Assembly (NCBI RefSeq): GCF_006547145.1
Contig: NZ_CP041244.1
Location: forward strand, 1,674,001 to 1,738,000
Origin: Actinomadura sp. WMMA1423
GTDB lineage: Bacteria > Actinomycetota > Actinomycetes > Streptosporangiales > Streptosporangiaceae
DNA: 64,000 nt
Reading direction: 5' to 3'
The notes under the pieces were generated by a model that ran no database searches, was not told where the DNA came from, and saw only the letters and a program-made list of their open reading frames with translations. Position 1 is the stretch's first letter; each line of letters opens with the position of its first letter. Made by a program: the position numbers and the translations under genes. Shown in pieces: positions 17,199 to 25,767 of this stretch.

Positions 17199-18287
17199 TC
17201 AGGGCCCCTCGAGGATCTCCAGCATCCGCGCGGTCGCGGTGGTCCAGGGGTAGTGCTCGGCCCGGGCGCGGGCGGCGGCCCGGCGCTCGGACCGCGGCGA
17301 CCGGACGATCTCCCGGACGGCGTCGGCGAACCTTCCGGGCGTGGCGGGGACGGCGACGCCCGCTCCGGGCGCCAGAAGCTCCTGGGCCGCGCCGCCGTCC
17401 GCCGCCACGACGGCCGTACCGCAGGCGAGCGCCTCCAGCACGGCGAGGCCGAACGACTCGACGGCGCAGGTGGCGAGGACCACGTCGGCTCCGGCCAGCA
17501 GCGCGGCCACGTCGCCGCGCCCCTCGACGTGCCCGTGGAACCGGACGGGGAGCGCCTCGCGCGCGGCCAGCCCGCGCAGCGCCGGGTACAGCGGACCGCT
17601 GCCGACGACGTCCAGGTGGGCGCGGACACCCCGGCGGCGGAGTTCGCGCAGCGTCATGAGGGCGAGGGCGGGGGCCTTCTCCCGCGAGAGGCGTCCGAGG
17701 TGCAGGAGCCGGAGGCGGTCGTCGCCGCCGGGGACGGCGGCCGGGCGGAAGGTGGCGAGGTCGACGCCGAGCGGCACGCGGTGCAGGTGGGGCGCCCCGA
17801 CCCGGGCGAACTCGGCCGCGGCGAACGCCGAGGTCGTCACGATCGCGTCGAACCCCGAGGCGAGCCGGCGGTTCCAGCGGTCGGTGAGCGGCGCCAGCGG
17901 CACCCGGCCCGGCGTGTGCGGCGCGAGGATCGCGTCGAGGCGCTCATGCGAGAACAGCACGGCGCGGACACCGCGCCTGCGGGCCCAGCGGGCCGCCACG
18001 GTGAGGCTGGCCTTGTCGGACACCTCGACCACGTCGGGGGCGAGCCGCGCCAGCACCCGCAGCACCGGCCGCGGATCCAGGACGAACCGGTAGCCGGGCG
18101 CGACCGACGCGCCCGGCACCGTGATGAGCAGGCCCTTCTCGCTCTCCGTCCGCGTGTGCGCGCGGCCGGGGACGACCAGCGCCCGCTGGTGACCGGCGGC
18201 GGCGTATCCGGATCCGAGCATGTCCACCGCCGTGCGCAGCCCGCCGGACACCGGGCTGTACAGGTTGGCCAGCTGGACGATCCTCAC
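17199..18287 (-). CDS. family-4 glycosyltransferase
   Basis: 362 residues, GT-B fold. The N-terminal acceptor domain starts VRIVQLANLYSPVSGGLRTAV. The C-terminal nucleotide-sugar domain has HLGRLSREKAP, VVGSGPLYPAL and the EX7E motif ESFGLAVLE within a GT4 loop. It probably adds a sugar (often mannose) to a lipid or glycan at the inner membrane face. The GTG start at 18287 overlaps the stop of the deacetylase gene, making it the third gene of a tightly coupled minus-strand operon. It runs toward the P-ATPase, stopping 17 bases from it. Confidence 0.88.
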   Translation of the reverse strand: MRIVQLANLYSPVSGGLRTAVDMLGSGYAAAGHQRALVVPGRAHTRTESEKGLLITVPGASVAPGYRFVLDPRPVLRVLARLAPDVVEVSDKASLTVAARWARRRGVRAVLFSHERLDAILAPHTPGRVPLAPLTDRWNRRLASGFDAIVTTSAFAAAEFARVGAPHLHRVPLGVDLATFRPAAVPGGDDRLRLLHLGRLSREKAPALALMTLRELRRRGVRAHLDVVGSGPLYPALRGLAAREALPVRFHGHVEGRGDVAALLAGADVVLATCAVESFGLAVLEALACGTAVVAADGGAAQELLAPGAGVAVPATPGRFADAVREIVRSPRSERRAAARARAEHYPWTTATARMLEILEGP

Positions 18288-19024
18288 GCCGTCACCACCG
18301 CCTCGTAGGTCATCGGCCGGCCGCCCGCGGCCAGCGCCGCGTCGACGGCGGTCAGCGCGGCGCCGCGCAGGCCGGGCCGGGCCAGGTCGGAGGGGTGCAG
18401 GGCGATCCGGAACGGCGTCCGCAGCCGGGAGAAGGCGCGGGCCGCGTCGATCATCAGGCGGGCGCCGGCGCGCTCGCCGGTCCCGCCCGGCCGGTGGGAG
18501 AGGGCGGGCATCCGGCGGACCGGCCCGCCGGGCAGGCAGTGGACCGCCAGGTGGCTGGTCCAGTAGGCGAACCCGAGTGCGGCCAGCGCGCGTCGCGTGC
18601 CCCCGGATGCCAGCCATCCGGGTGGCGTGAAGCCCGCCACCCCTATGCCGGCGCCGGCGAGCGCCTCCAGGCCGGCCCGGAGCCGCTGGTGGGCCTGCTG
18701 CTCGGTCAGCGTCCAGAACTCCCCCGCGCCCCTGGCGAGCGCCTGGTTCACACCGCGCCGCCACCGCGGGCCGCCGGGCACGCCTTCGTGCAGGTAGCCG
18801 TGCAGGGCGAGCTCGTGGCCGCGGTCGGCCGCGCCGTGCAGGAACCCGACCAGCTCGGGGTCGTCGGGAAGCGCGGGCCCTCCGGCGAACGCCCCCGGGA
18901 TCAGCAGCAGGGTGGCGGGGACGCCGCGGGCGTCCAGGTCGGCGATCCAGCGGGCGGTGGCGTCCGCGGTGCTCGGGGCCACGTCGTGCACCGACACCAC
19001 GAACGGGAAGCGGTCCCGGCTCAT
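18284..19024 (-). CDS. DUF2334 polysaccharide-deacetylase-like protein
   Basis: 246 residues. FVVSVHDVAPSTADAT at the N-terminus holds the HD metal pair of the NodB/DUF2334 fold. LALHGYLHEG and FRIALHPSDL supply further conserved His residues. Enzymes of this fold remove acetyl groups from sugars. Placement between two GT4 genes, overlapping both by four bases (ATGA and GTGA), suggests it trims the same glycolipid or glycan. No signal peptide is visible, so it is probably cytoplasmic. Confidence 0.85.
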   Translation of the reverse strand: MSRDRFPFVVSVHDVAPSTADATARWIADLDARGVPATLLLIPGAFAGGPALPDDPELVGFLHGAADRGHELALHGYLHEGVPGGPRWRRGVNQALARGAGEFWTLTEQQAHQRLRAGLEALAGAGIGVAGFTPPGWLASGGTRRALAALGFAYWTSHLAVHCLPGGPVRRMPALSHRPGGTGERAGARLMIDAARAFSRLRTPFRIALHPSDLARPGLRGAALTAVDAALAAGGRPMTYEAVVTA

Positions 19025-20163
19025 GCGGCGTGCTTCGCGCGCCGGACGGCTCCCTGCCGCGCGGACGTCCCGTAGGCCACCTGGCGGTAGTGGCCGATCA
19101 GCTCCTCGCACACGGTGTCCCATCCGCGTCCCTCGACGGACGCCAGGGCGCCTCTGCCCAGCCGCCGCCGCAGGGCGGGGTCCGCCGCCAGTGCGGCCAC
19201 GGCCGCGCGCAGCCCGTCGCCTTCGTCGGGCGCGTACAGCAGCCCGTTGGTCCCCGGACGGACCAGGTCGAGCGGGCCTCCGGCCGCCGCCGCCACGACG
19301 GGGACGCCGCACGCGAGCGCCTCCTGGATCGTCTGGCAGAACGTGTCGTCGGCGCCGGTGTGGACGAACACGTCCAGGGACGCCATGAGCCGCGACAGTT
19401 CGGTGCCGGTGCGGAACCCCGTGAACACGGCGTCCGGCATCAGGCGGCGCAGGCGCCGCTCCTCCGGCCCGTCCCCCACGACCACGAGCCGTGTCCCCGG
19501 CAGGTCCGCCAACCGGGCGAGCATCCGCGGCCGCTTCTCCGCGGCGAGACGCCCGACGTACCCGACCAGGACCTCACCGTCCGGGGCCAGTCGCCCCCGC
19601 AGCTCGGCCGAGCGGTGTGCGGGACGGAAGCGCCGCCGGTCCACGCCCCGTCCCCACAGCGACAGGCGCGGGACGCCGCGGCGCTCCAGCTCCGCCAGCA
19701 CGGGGGTGGACGGGGCGAGCGTGCGGTCGGCGCGCCCGTGCAGGCGGCGCAGCCACCACCACACGAGCGGGTCGGTGCCGCGCAGCCCGTACCGCCGGGC
19801 GAATCCGGCGATGTCGGTCTGGAACACCGCCACGGACGGGACGTCCAGCCGTTCGGCCGCCGCCAGCCCGGACGCGCCGAGCACCAGCGGTGAGGCCAGG
19901 TGGACGACGTCGGGCCCGAATTCCCGCAGCAGCGCGGTGACCCTTCGGACCGGGAGGCCGAGCACGAAGGAGGGATAGAAGGGGAGCGCGAACCCGGGGA
20001 CGAGTTCCACCCGGGCGCCGGCGTAGGTGTCCGGTCCGGGGCCGGGGGCGACGACCAGGGCCTGGTGCCCGCCCGCGGCGAGCTGTTCGAGGATGCGGCA
20101 GACCGAGCCGGTGACCCCGTTGAACCGGGGCAGGAACGACTCGGTCACGATGGCGACCTTCAC
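19021..20163 (-). CDS. family-4 glycosyltransferase, MgtA/PimB-like mannosyltransferase
   Basis: 380 residues. VKVAIVTESFLPRFNGVTGSVCRILEQL is the typical opening of actinobacterial GDP-mannose-dependent alpha-mannosyltransferases (mycobacterial MgtA type). It continues with YVGRLAAEKRP, VVGDGPEERRL and DDTFCQTIQEA, the EX7E site with Asp in the first position. I chose GTG 20163 because the conserved strand begins there. A frame extension to 20190 adds unrelated residues. It is the first gene of the three-gene operon with the DUF2334 and second GT4 genes. The acceptor may be a phosphatidyl-inositol or glucuronosyl lipid, by family analogy only. Confidence 0.88.
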   Translation of the reverse strand: MKVAIVTESFLPRFNGVTGSVCRILEQLAAGGHQALVVAPGPGPDTYAGARVELVPGFALPFYPSFVLGLPVRRVTALLREFGPDVVHLASPLVLGASGLAAAERLDVPSVAVFQTDIAGFARRYGLRGTDPLVWWWLRRLHGRADRTLAPSTPVLAELERRGVPRLSLWGRGVDRRRFRPAHRSAELRGRLAPDGEVLVGYVGRLAAEKRPRMLARLADLPGTRLVVVGDGPEERRLRRLMPDAVFTGFRTGTELSRLMASLDVFVHTGADDTFCQTIQEALACGVPVVAAAAGGPLDLVRPGTNGLLYAPDEGDGLRAAVAALAADPALRRRLGRGALASVEGRGWDTVCEELIGHYRQVAYGTSARQGAVRRAKHAA

Positions 20164-20300
20164 GGCGCAAAAGCTGGCCGTCCAGAACAACGTCCCAGCC
20201 GCGCTCGCCGACCGGGAAGGCGAACAACGTGCGAACCTTCCGCTCGGCGGCTCCGCGTTCGCACCCGCCCTCGCCGGGCCCGGAGATTCTCGATCCCCGG

Positions 20301-20306
20301 TAGCGT
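20301..20306 (+). promoter_or_regulatory. -10 element of a leaderless promoter
   Basis: TAGCGT, six bases before the ATG at 20313. Same hexamer and spacing as at 11281. No ribosome-binding site is needed if transcription starts at the A of the ATG. Confidence 0.5.
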
Positions 20307-20312
20307 CGGGGG

Positions 20313-21164
20313 ATGCGGCTTCATGTGGGGTGCGCGATGTGGGCCCACGCGCGGTGGCAGGGGCGGTTCGTCCCGCCGTCGCTGCCTCCCGGCGAGCGGT
20401 TGCGGGCCTACGCGAGCTGGTGCAACGCGGTGGAGGGCAACACCACCTTCTACGCGACGCCCGGACGGGCCACCGTGGAGTCGTGGGCGGAGCAGACCGG
20501 GCCGGACTTCCGGTTCGTGCTCAAGCTGCCGAAGCCGATCACGCACGAGCGGCGGCTCGCCGGGGGCGGGGAGGAGCTGCGGGCGTTCCTGCACGCGATC
20601 GAGCCGCTCCGGTCGCGGGCGCACGCGCTGTGGGTGCAGCTCCCCGCATCCTTCGGGCCCGGCGACCTCGGCACGCTGGCGGCGTTCCTGCGCGGCCTGC
20701 CCGCCGAGCACAGGTACGCCGTCGAGGTGCGCCACCGGGCGTTCTTCGAGGACGCCGGACGCGCGCGCGACCTCGAACGGGTGCTGTCCCTGGCCGGCGC
20801 CGAGTGGGTCCCGTTCGACACGACCGAGTTCTTCCGGAGCCGTCCGACCAGCGACGCCGAGCGGGACGCCTGGACCAAGAAGCCGCGGGTGCCGCGCCGG
20901 GCGGCGGCGCTCACCGGCGCCCCGATCGTCCGCTACCTCGGGCGGGACGACGCCGCGCGCACCGTCGAGGGCTGGCGGTTCTGGGTCGGCCGGGTCGCCG
21001 AGTGGCTGGCCGAGGGGCGCTCCCCGACCGTGTTCGTCCACACGCCCGACAACGCCGACGCGCTCGAGCTCGCCCGCCGCTTCCACGACGAGGTGAGGGC
21101 GCGCGTGCCCGGGGTCGAGCCGCTGCCCGAGCCCGTCCCGGCCGAGCCGCCGACGCTGTTCTGA
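20313..21164 (+). CDS. DUF72 (YecE-like) protein
   Basis: 283 residues of the DUF72 TIM-barrel family: VGCAMWAHARWQGRFVPP, YASWCNAVEGNTTFYATP, FRFVLKLPKPITHERRL and VFVHTPDNADA are its hallmark runs. The biochemical role is unsettled for most members. It is monocistronic, divergent from the mannosyltransferase operon and convergent with the GntR gene, from which only four bases separate it. Confidence 0.88.
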   Translation: MRLHVGCAMWAHARWQGRFVPPSLPPGERLRAYASWCNAVEGNTTFYATPGRATVESWAEQTGPDFRFVLKLPKPITHERRLAGGGEELRAFLHAIEPLRSRAHALWVQLPASFGPGDLGTLAAFLRGLPAEHRYAVEVRHRAFFEDAGRARDLERVLSLAGAEWVPFDTTEFFRSRPTSDAERDAWTKKPRVPRRAAALTGAPIVRYLGRDDAARTVEGWRFWVGRVAEWLAEGRSPTVFVHTPDNADALELARRFHDEVRARVPGVEPLPEPVPAEPPTLF

Positions 21165-21168
21165 CCGG

Positions 21169-21870
21169 TCAGCCGGGTTCCAGCATCGCCCGGGTCGCCT
21201 CCTCGACGATGTCGCGCATGGCGCGTTCGGCGGCCTCGGCGTCGCCGGCCTGCACGGCCTGCGCCACCTCGGCGTGCCAGCGGATCGCGGCCGGCTCGGG
21301 GTGCGCGGGCATCAGGTCGTGGTGGGTGCGGCCGGTCAGGACGGCGGCGACCACGCCGCTCAGCGCGCCCATCATCTCGTTGCCGGACGCCTCCAGGAGC
21401 GTCCGGTGGAAGCGGATGTCCGCGGCGAGGTAGGCCTCCAGGTCGCCGGACCTGCCGTGCACCGCCATCTCCATGACCGCGCCGGTCAGCGCGCCGCACT
21501 GCGCCGGCGTCGCGCGGCCGGCGGCCAGGGCGGCGGCCACCGGCTCCAGCCCGCGGCGCAGCTCGCCCAGCGAGCGCAGCTGCTCCTCCCGCCCGTCGCC
21601 CTCCAGCCGCCAGCCGATGATCTGCGGGTCGAAGACGTTCCAGACCGAGCGCGGGGCCACCGTGACGCCGACCCGGCGGCGGCTCGTGACCATGCCCATC
21701 GACTCCAGGACCCGGATCGCCTCCCGGACCACCGACCGGGACACCGCGAACCGCGCCTCCAGCTGCTCGATCCGCAGCACCTCGCCCGCGGGCAGGTCGC
21801 CGGAGGTGATCAGCATGCCGAGCCGGTCGAGGACGCTGCCGTGCAGCCCCGCCGGAGGGGTCTCCGCCAT
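21169..21870 (-). CDS. GntR/FadR-family regulator, probable gluconate repressor
   Basis: 233 residues: an N-terminal winged helix (LEARFAVSRSVVREAIRVLESMGMV) and a C-terminal FCD ligand domain with the metal-binding residues in DIRFHRTLLEASGN and the later His in RWHAEV. FadR-type GntR proteins bind sugar acids, acyl-CoAs and the like. The divergent neighbour is a gluconate permease, so gluconate or its phosphate is the likely effector. I took ATG 21870. In-frame starts up to 21909 are possible but lack conservation signals. An inverted repeat at 21911-21932 in the shared gap is its likely operator. Confidence 0.88.
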   Translation of the reverse strand: MAETPPAGLHGSVLDRLGMLITSGDLPAGEVLRIEQLEARFAVSRSVVREAIRVLESMGMVTSRRRVGVTVAPRSVWNVFDPQIIGWRLEGDGREEQLRSLGELRRGLEPVAAALAAGRATPAQCGALTGAVMEMAVHGRSGDLEAYLAADIRFHRTLLEASGNEMMGALSGVVAAVLTGRTHHDLMPAHPEPAAIRWHAEVAQAVQAGDAEAAERAMRDIVEEATRAMLEPG

Positions 21871-21910
21871 GCGGCCAATCATCACATGAACTGGCACATA
21901 TGCCGACAAA

Positions 21911-21932
21911 GATACGATTTTACGAACGTATC
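21911..21932. promoter_or_regulatory. inverted repeat in the gntR-gntT gap, probable operator
   Basis: GATACG at 21911-21916 and CGTATC at 21927-21932 form a six-base inverted repeat with a ten-base AT-rich centre. TATACC at 21950 could be the permease -10, placing the repeat over its -35 region. It is the only clear symmetric site in the 138-base divergent gap. Confidence 0.45.
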
Positions 21933-22008
21933 CCTTGTTAAAGGCAGGTTATACCCGCGACACTCGGGCGACCATCATCGTTCGCTCCGGCTCCCAGGAG
22001 GATGACGC

Positions 22009-23427
22009 ATGCACCCGATCGTGCTGGCCGCGGCGCCGGCGGCCTCCAGCGGGAGGCTCGTGCCGGCCGCGCTCGCCGGCATCGCGCTGATCGTCGTACT
22101 GATCACCTACTTCAAGGTGCACCCGTTCCTGAGCCTGACGCTCGGCTCGCTGCTGGTCGGGGCCGTCGCGGGGCTGCCGGTCGCCGACACCATCGACGCG
22201 TTCGTCAAGGGGTTCGGCGACACCGCCGCCGGGGTCGGCGCCCTGATCGCGTTCGGTGCCATGTTCGGCAAGCTGCTGGCGGACTCCGGTGGCGCGGACC
22301 AGATCGTCGACACGATCATCGGACGCACCGGGCGCCGCTTCCTGCCGTGGGCGATGGCCCTGGTCGGAGCGCTGATCGGGCTGCCGATGTTCTTCGAGAT
22401 CGGGCTGGTCCTGCTGGTGCCGGTCATCGTGCTGGTCGCGCGCCGCGCCCAGATGTCGATCATCGCGGTCGGGATCCCCGCGCTGGCGGGCCTGTCGGCG
22501 ATGCACGGGCTCGTCCCGCCGCATCCGGGCCCGCTCGTCGCGATCGACGCCCTCAAGGCCGACCTCGGCCTCACGCTCGGCCTCGGCATCCTCGTCGCGC
22601 TCCCGACCATCGCGCTGTCGGGCCCCGTCTTCGCCCGGTACGCGGCCCGCTGGGTGGACGTCCCCGCGCCGGACCTCTACGTCACCGGCGCGGACGAGCG
22701 CGAGGCCGAGGACGAGCATGCCGCCCCCGCCGAGGGCGGCATGAAGGTCAAGCCGCGGCGCCGTCCTTCCTTCCCCGTCACCCTGCTCACCGTGCTCCTC
22801 CCGGTCGTGCTGATGCTGGGCAAGGCCATCGCCGACATCACGCTGGACGAGGGCGGCCACGCGCGCACCGTCCTGGACAACCTCGGCACCCCGCTCGTGG
22901 CACTGATCATCGCGGTCGTCGTCGCCATGTTCACCTTCGGGCTCGGCTCGGGCATGGACCGGGACGCGATCGCCTCCTCGCTCGCCGGGTCGCTGCCGCC
23001 CATCGCCGGGCCGCTGCTGATCGTGGCCGCGGGAGGCGGCTTCAAGCAGACGCTCGTCGACACCGGGATCGGCGACCTGGTGGCCGACTGGGTCAAGGAC
23101 AGCGACCTGTCGGTGCTGTTCCTGGCGTGGCTGGTCGCGGTGCTCATCCGGCTCGCCACGGGCTCGGCGACCGTCGCCACCGTCACCGCGGCGGGGATCC
23201 TCGCGCCGGTGGTCAGCACGCTCGACAGCGGGGAGACCTCGCTGCTCGTCCTCGCGATCGGGGCCGGGTCGCTGTTCTTCTCGCACGTCAACGACGCGGG
23301 ATTCTGGCTGGTCAAGGAGTATTTCGGGCTGACGGTCGGGCAGAACATCCGGACGTGGTCGATCATGGAGACCGTGATCTCGGTGTCCGGACTGGTGCTC
23401 GTCCTCCTGCTGAACCTGGTGGTTTGA
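22009..23427 (+). CDS. gntT: GntP-family gluconate:H+ symporter
   Basis: 472 residues, about 12-14 hydrophobic segments. Motifs include FVKGFGDTAAGVGALIAFGAMFGKLLADSGGA, GLPMFFEIGLVLLVPV, MHGLVPPHPGPLVAI and FSHVNDAGFWLVKEYFGLT, all typical of GntP/GntT/LtnT permeases for gluconate and related sugar acids. The ATG has an excellent site, AGGAGG seven bases upstream. A divergent GntR gene and its operator suggest induction by gluconate. Its stop lies eight bases from the hairpin end of an insertion element, which may also end its transcript. Confidence 0.9.
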   Translation: MHPIVLAAAPAASSGRLVPAALAGIALIVVLITYFKVHPFLSLTLGSLLVGAVAGLPVADTIDAFVKGFGDTAAGVGALIAFGAMFGKLLADSGGADQIVDTIIGRTGRRFLPWAMALVGALIGLPMFFEIGLVLLVPVIVLVARRAQMSIIAVGIPALAGLSAMHGLVPPHPGPLVAIDALKADLGLTLGLGILVALPTIALSGPVFARYAARWVDVPAPDLYVTGADEREAEDEHAAPAEGGMKVKPRRRPSFPVTLLTVLLPVVLMLGKAIADITLDEGGHARTVLDNLGTPLVALIIAVVVAMFTFGLGSGMDRDAIASSLAGSLPPIAGPLLIVAAGGGFKQTLVDTGIGDLVADWVKDSDLSVLFLAWLVAVLIRLATGSATVATVTAAGILAPVVSTLDSGETSLLVLAIGAGSLFFSHVNDAGFWLVKEYFGLTVGQNIRTWSIMETVISVSGLVLVLLLNLVV

Positions 23428-23434
23428 CGCGCTT

Positions 23435-23483
23435 CCCGGCCTGACGGCCGGGGGTCAGTCCGTGCCGCGCGTTGACGCGGCAC
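23435..23483 (-). ncRNA. right-end hairpins, possible omega-RNA scaffold
   Basis: Two perfect hairpins stand at the 3' end of tnpB: GTGCCGCG/CGCGGCAC (23462-23483, inside the coding end) and CCCGGCC-TGAC-GGCCGGG (23435-23452, beyond the stop). In characterised TnpB systems the guide RNA is made from the tnpB 3' end and the right end of the element, with the guide reading into flanking DNA. Here that would be the end of the permease gene. The assignment is by position and analogy only. Confidence 0.4.
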
Positions 23484-24693
23484 CTCTGTGGCTTCCTGTT
23501 TCGCTGACCCGCGCGACCGCGAGCGGTCGTCTTACCAGGTCTCCACAGGCGTTTGACCTGTCCGCCCGTCCGGCGGCCAGGATGTTGATCGCCGCGTTGA
23601 CGTCCCGGTCGTGCTCCGCGCCACAGGCGCAGGTCCACGACCGGACGCCAAGCGGCATCGAATCGGCGACGGCGCCGCACGCCGAGCACAGCTTCGACGA
23701 GGGGAACCAGCGGTCGATCTTGACCAAGGTCCGACCGTATCGGGCGGCCTTGTACTCCAGCATCCGGGTGAAGGCCGACCAGCCCGCATCATGGATGCTC
23801 TTGGCCAGATTCGTGCGCGTCAGACCTTTCACCGACAGGTTCTCCACGTACACCGCTTGGTTGTCGCGGATGATGCTCGTGGAAAGCTTGTGGGCGAAGT
23901 CCCGGCGCGCGTCGGCCACCCGGGCGTGCGCCCGCGCGACCTTGACGAGGGCCTTCTTTCTGTTCGCCGAGCCCTTTTCCTTGCGGCTGAGGGTCTGCTG
24001 CGCCTTGCGCAGTCGTCCCTCTGCCCGGCGCAGGAATCGAGGATTTGTGATCTTTCGGCCGTCCGACAGGACCGCGAAATGTGTCAACCCCAGGTCGATC
24101 CCCAGATCGCCCGGCGTCGTCGGCAACGGCTCGGCGGCGACCTGGACCACGAAGGAGGCGAAGTAGCGCCCGGACGCATCCTTGATCATCGTGACCGAGG
24201 ACGGCTCGGCGGGCAGCTCCCGTGACCAGCGCACCCGCACGTCACCGATCTTCGGCAGGCGTAGCCTCCCGGCCACTGTGATCGAGAACCGGGCATTGCG
24301 GGTGAAGCGGACCGCCTGCCGCCTGTCCTTGCGCGACCGGAACCGGGGCGCGGCCACCTTGGGCCCCCTCCGCTGACCGCCTAGAGAGGCCAGGAAGTTG
24401 CGGTAGGCGGTGTTCAGGTCCGCCAGTGCCTGTTGCAGGACGACGGCCGATACCTCGCCCAGCCATGCTCGCTCGCCGGTCTTCTTGGCATTGGTGACCA
24501 CCTGCTTGGACAGCTCTCCGTCGGAGATGTACGGCAGCCCCGCCTCGCGGGCGCCCTGGCGTACGCGCAATCCGTCGTTGAACACCACACGGGCGCACCC
24601 GAACGCCTTCGCCAACTGGAGCTGCTGGCCGGGCGTCGGGTACACACGGTAGTTGTAACGTAGCTGCACGACGCCATCGTGCCATCGACTCAT
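23455..24693 (-). CDS. tnpB: TnpB RNA-guided nuclease of an IS605-like element
   Basis: 412 residues from ATG 24693 (GTG 24669 gives the usual VQLRYNYRVYPTP opening and may be the true start). An N-terminal HTH/REC-like part is followed by a split RuvC nuclease with the full acidic triad: Asp200 in GIDLGLTHF, Glu284 in VYVENLSVKGL and Asp364 in DRDVNAAINI. The zinc ribbon CSACG...CACG (four Cys) sits between the last two. TnpB proteins cut DNA guided by an omega-RNA and help keep the element in place. All catalytic residues are present and the frame is intact, so it may be active. Confidence 0.9.
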   Translation of the reverse strand: MSRWHDGVVQLRYNYRVYPTPGQQLQLAKAFGCARVVFNDGLRVRQGAREAGLPYISDGELSKQVVTNAKKTGERAWLGEVSAVVLQQALADLNTAYRNFLASLGGQRRGPKVAAPRFRSRKDRRQAVRFTRNARFSITVAGRLRLPKIGDVRVRWSRELPAEPSSVTMIKDASGRYFASFVVQVAAEPLPTTPGDLGIDLGLTHFAVLSDGRKITNPRFLRRAEGRLRKAQQTLSRKEKGSANRKKALVKVARAHARVADARRDFAHKLSTSIIRDNQAVYVENLSVKGLTRTNLAKSIHDAGWSAFTRMLEYKAARYGRTLVKIDRWFPSSKLCSACGAVADSMPLGVRSWTCACGAEHDRDVNAAINILAAGRADRSNACGDLVRRPLAVARVSETGSHRGAASTRGTD

Positions 24694-24791
24694 GCCGAAA
24701 GTGGCGGCATCCACTGACCTGCACGAGGGCGGTCGCGGTCCCGTCACAATGGCACGCTTCCGCGAAGGCAGAGGACACGGCCGTCAGGTTG

Positions 24792-25748
24792 CTACCCGCC
24801 GATGAAGCCCTTGGACTTCAGCCAGGTCTCGGCCACCTCCTCGGGCTGCTTCCCCTTGATGTCCACCTCGCCGTTGAGCTCCTGGAGCACCGAGTCGGTG
24901 AGCACCGCGGCGATCGGGTTCACGATCTTCCCGATGCCGGGAGCCTCCTTGTAGACGGACTCCCGGACGGTGAGGGCGGGGTTGTAGACGGGGAAGAACC
25001 TCTTGTCGTCCGGGACGGGGGTCAGGCCCAGCGCCTTGATGCGCCCGTCGGTCGTGGCCACCTCCCCGAAGGCGCACGGCTTGCCCTTGCCGACGGCGTC
25101 GTAGATGGCGCCCTCGGCCAGGGTCGCGACCGCCGACTTCGGCAGGCCGAAGCCGTAGGCCTTCTGGAGGCCGGGCCACCCGTCACTGCGTCCCGCGAAC
25201 TCGCTCGCCACGCACGTGGACGCCTTCGACGGATCGCTCTTCGCCAGCCGCGCGTAGCCCGACAGGTCCGCGATCCCGAGCCGCCGCATGGTCGTCGTCT
25301 TCACCGCGATGGCGTAGGTGTTGTTGGCCGGAGCCGCCGCCAGCCATCTCACCTTGTTCTTCGCGAGATCCTGCTCCGCGACGGCCGCGTACTGCCCGGC
25401 CGGGTCGCCGATCGGCTCGGTCTGCTTGAGGTAGTTGATCCAGGCCGTCCCCGTGTACTCCCAGTACGTGTCGACGCTGCCGGACGTCAGGGCGGCGCGG
25501 GTCGTGTTGCTGCCCTGGAGCCCGCACTTCTCCTTGACGGTCGCGCCCGCCGAACGCAGCGCGAGCGCGGTGATCTGGCAGAGGACGAGCTGCTCGGTGA
25601 ACTCCTTGGACCCGACGGTCAGGGTGACGCCCTTCAGCGACGCGCCCTCGGCCAGGCTCCCGGCCTTGGCGTCGGTGCCGGCGGAGCTGAAGCATCCGGC
25701 GGTCAGGGCGGCGGCGGCGAGGGACGCGGCGGCGGGGAGCATGCGCAT
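24792..25748 (-). CDS. OpuC-type glycine betaine/choline-binding lipoprotein
   Basis: 318 residues. Lipoprotein signal with lipobox LTAGC (Cys at 19), then a ProX/OpuCC-type binding domain: VTLTVGSKEFTEQLVLCQI, the region binding quaternary ammonium ligands, and VDTYWEYTGTAW. It captures osmoprotectants outside the membrane and hands them to the permeases encoded upstream. Last gene of the four-gene minus-strand operon, 19 bases after the permease gene. A tnpB element sits just beyond its 3' end. Confidence 0.9.
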   Translation of the reverse strand: MRMLPAAASLAAAALTAGCFSSAGTDAKAGSLAEGASLKGVTLTVGSKEFTEQLVLCQITALALRSAGATVKEKCGLQGSNTTRAALTSGSVDTYWEYTGTAWINYLKQTEPIGDPAGQYAAVAEQDLAKNKVRWLAAAPANNTYAIAVKTTTMRRLGIADLSGYARLAKSDPSKASTCVASEFAGRSDGWPGLQKAYGFGLPKSAVATLAEGAIYDAVGKGKPCAFGEVATTDGRIKALGLTPVPDDKRFFPVYNPALTVRESVYKEAPGIGKIVNPIAAVLTDSVLQELNGEVDIKGKQPEEVAETWLKSKGFIGG

Positions 25749-25767
25749 GGTGACTCTCCTCAGGGGT

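Larger units (their letters stand above)
23430..24785 (-). mobile_element. IS200/IS605-type element carrying only tnpB
   Basis: A single tnpB gene with no tnpA fills the gap between the gluconate permease and the osmoprotectant operon. Subterminal hairpins sit past the tnpB 3' end (23435-23452, arms CCCGGCC/GGCCGGG) and upstream of its start (24700-24715, AGTGG-N6-CCACT). Imperfect palindromes instead of inverted terminal repeats are typical of this family. The exact ends are not resolved. The limits given are the neighbouring gene boundaries. Without TnpA it would move only in trans. Confidence 0.6.

Noticed and set aside
24700..24785. A tnpA gene accompanying tnpB
   Set aside because: No HUH transposase motif in any frame. 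The space upstream of tnpB is under 100 bases.
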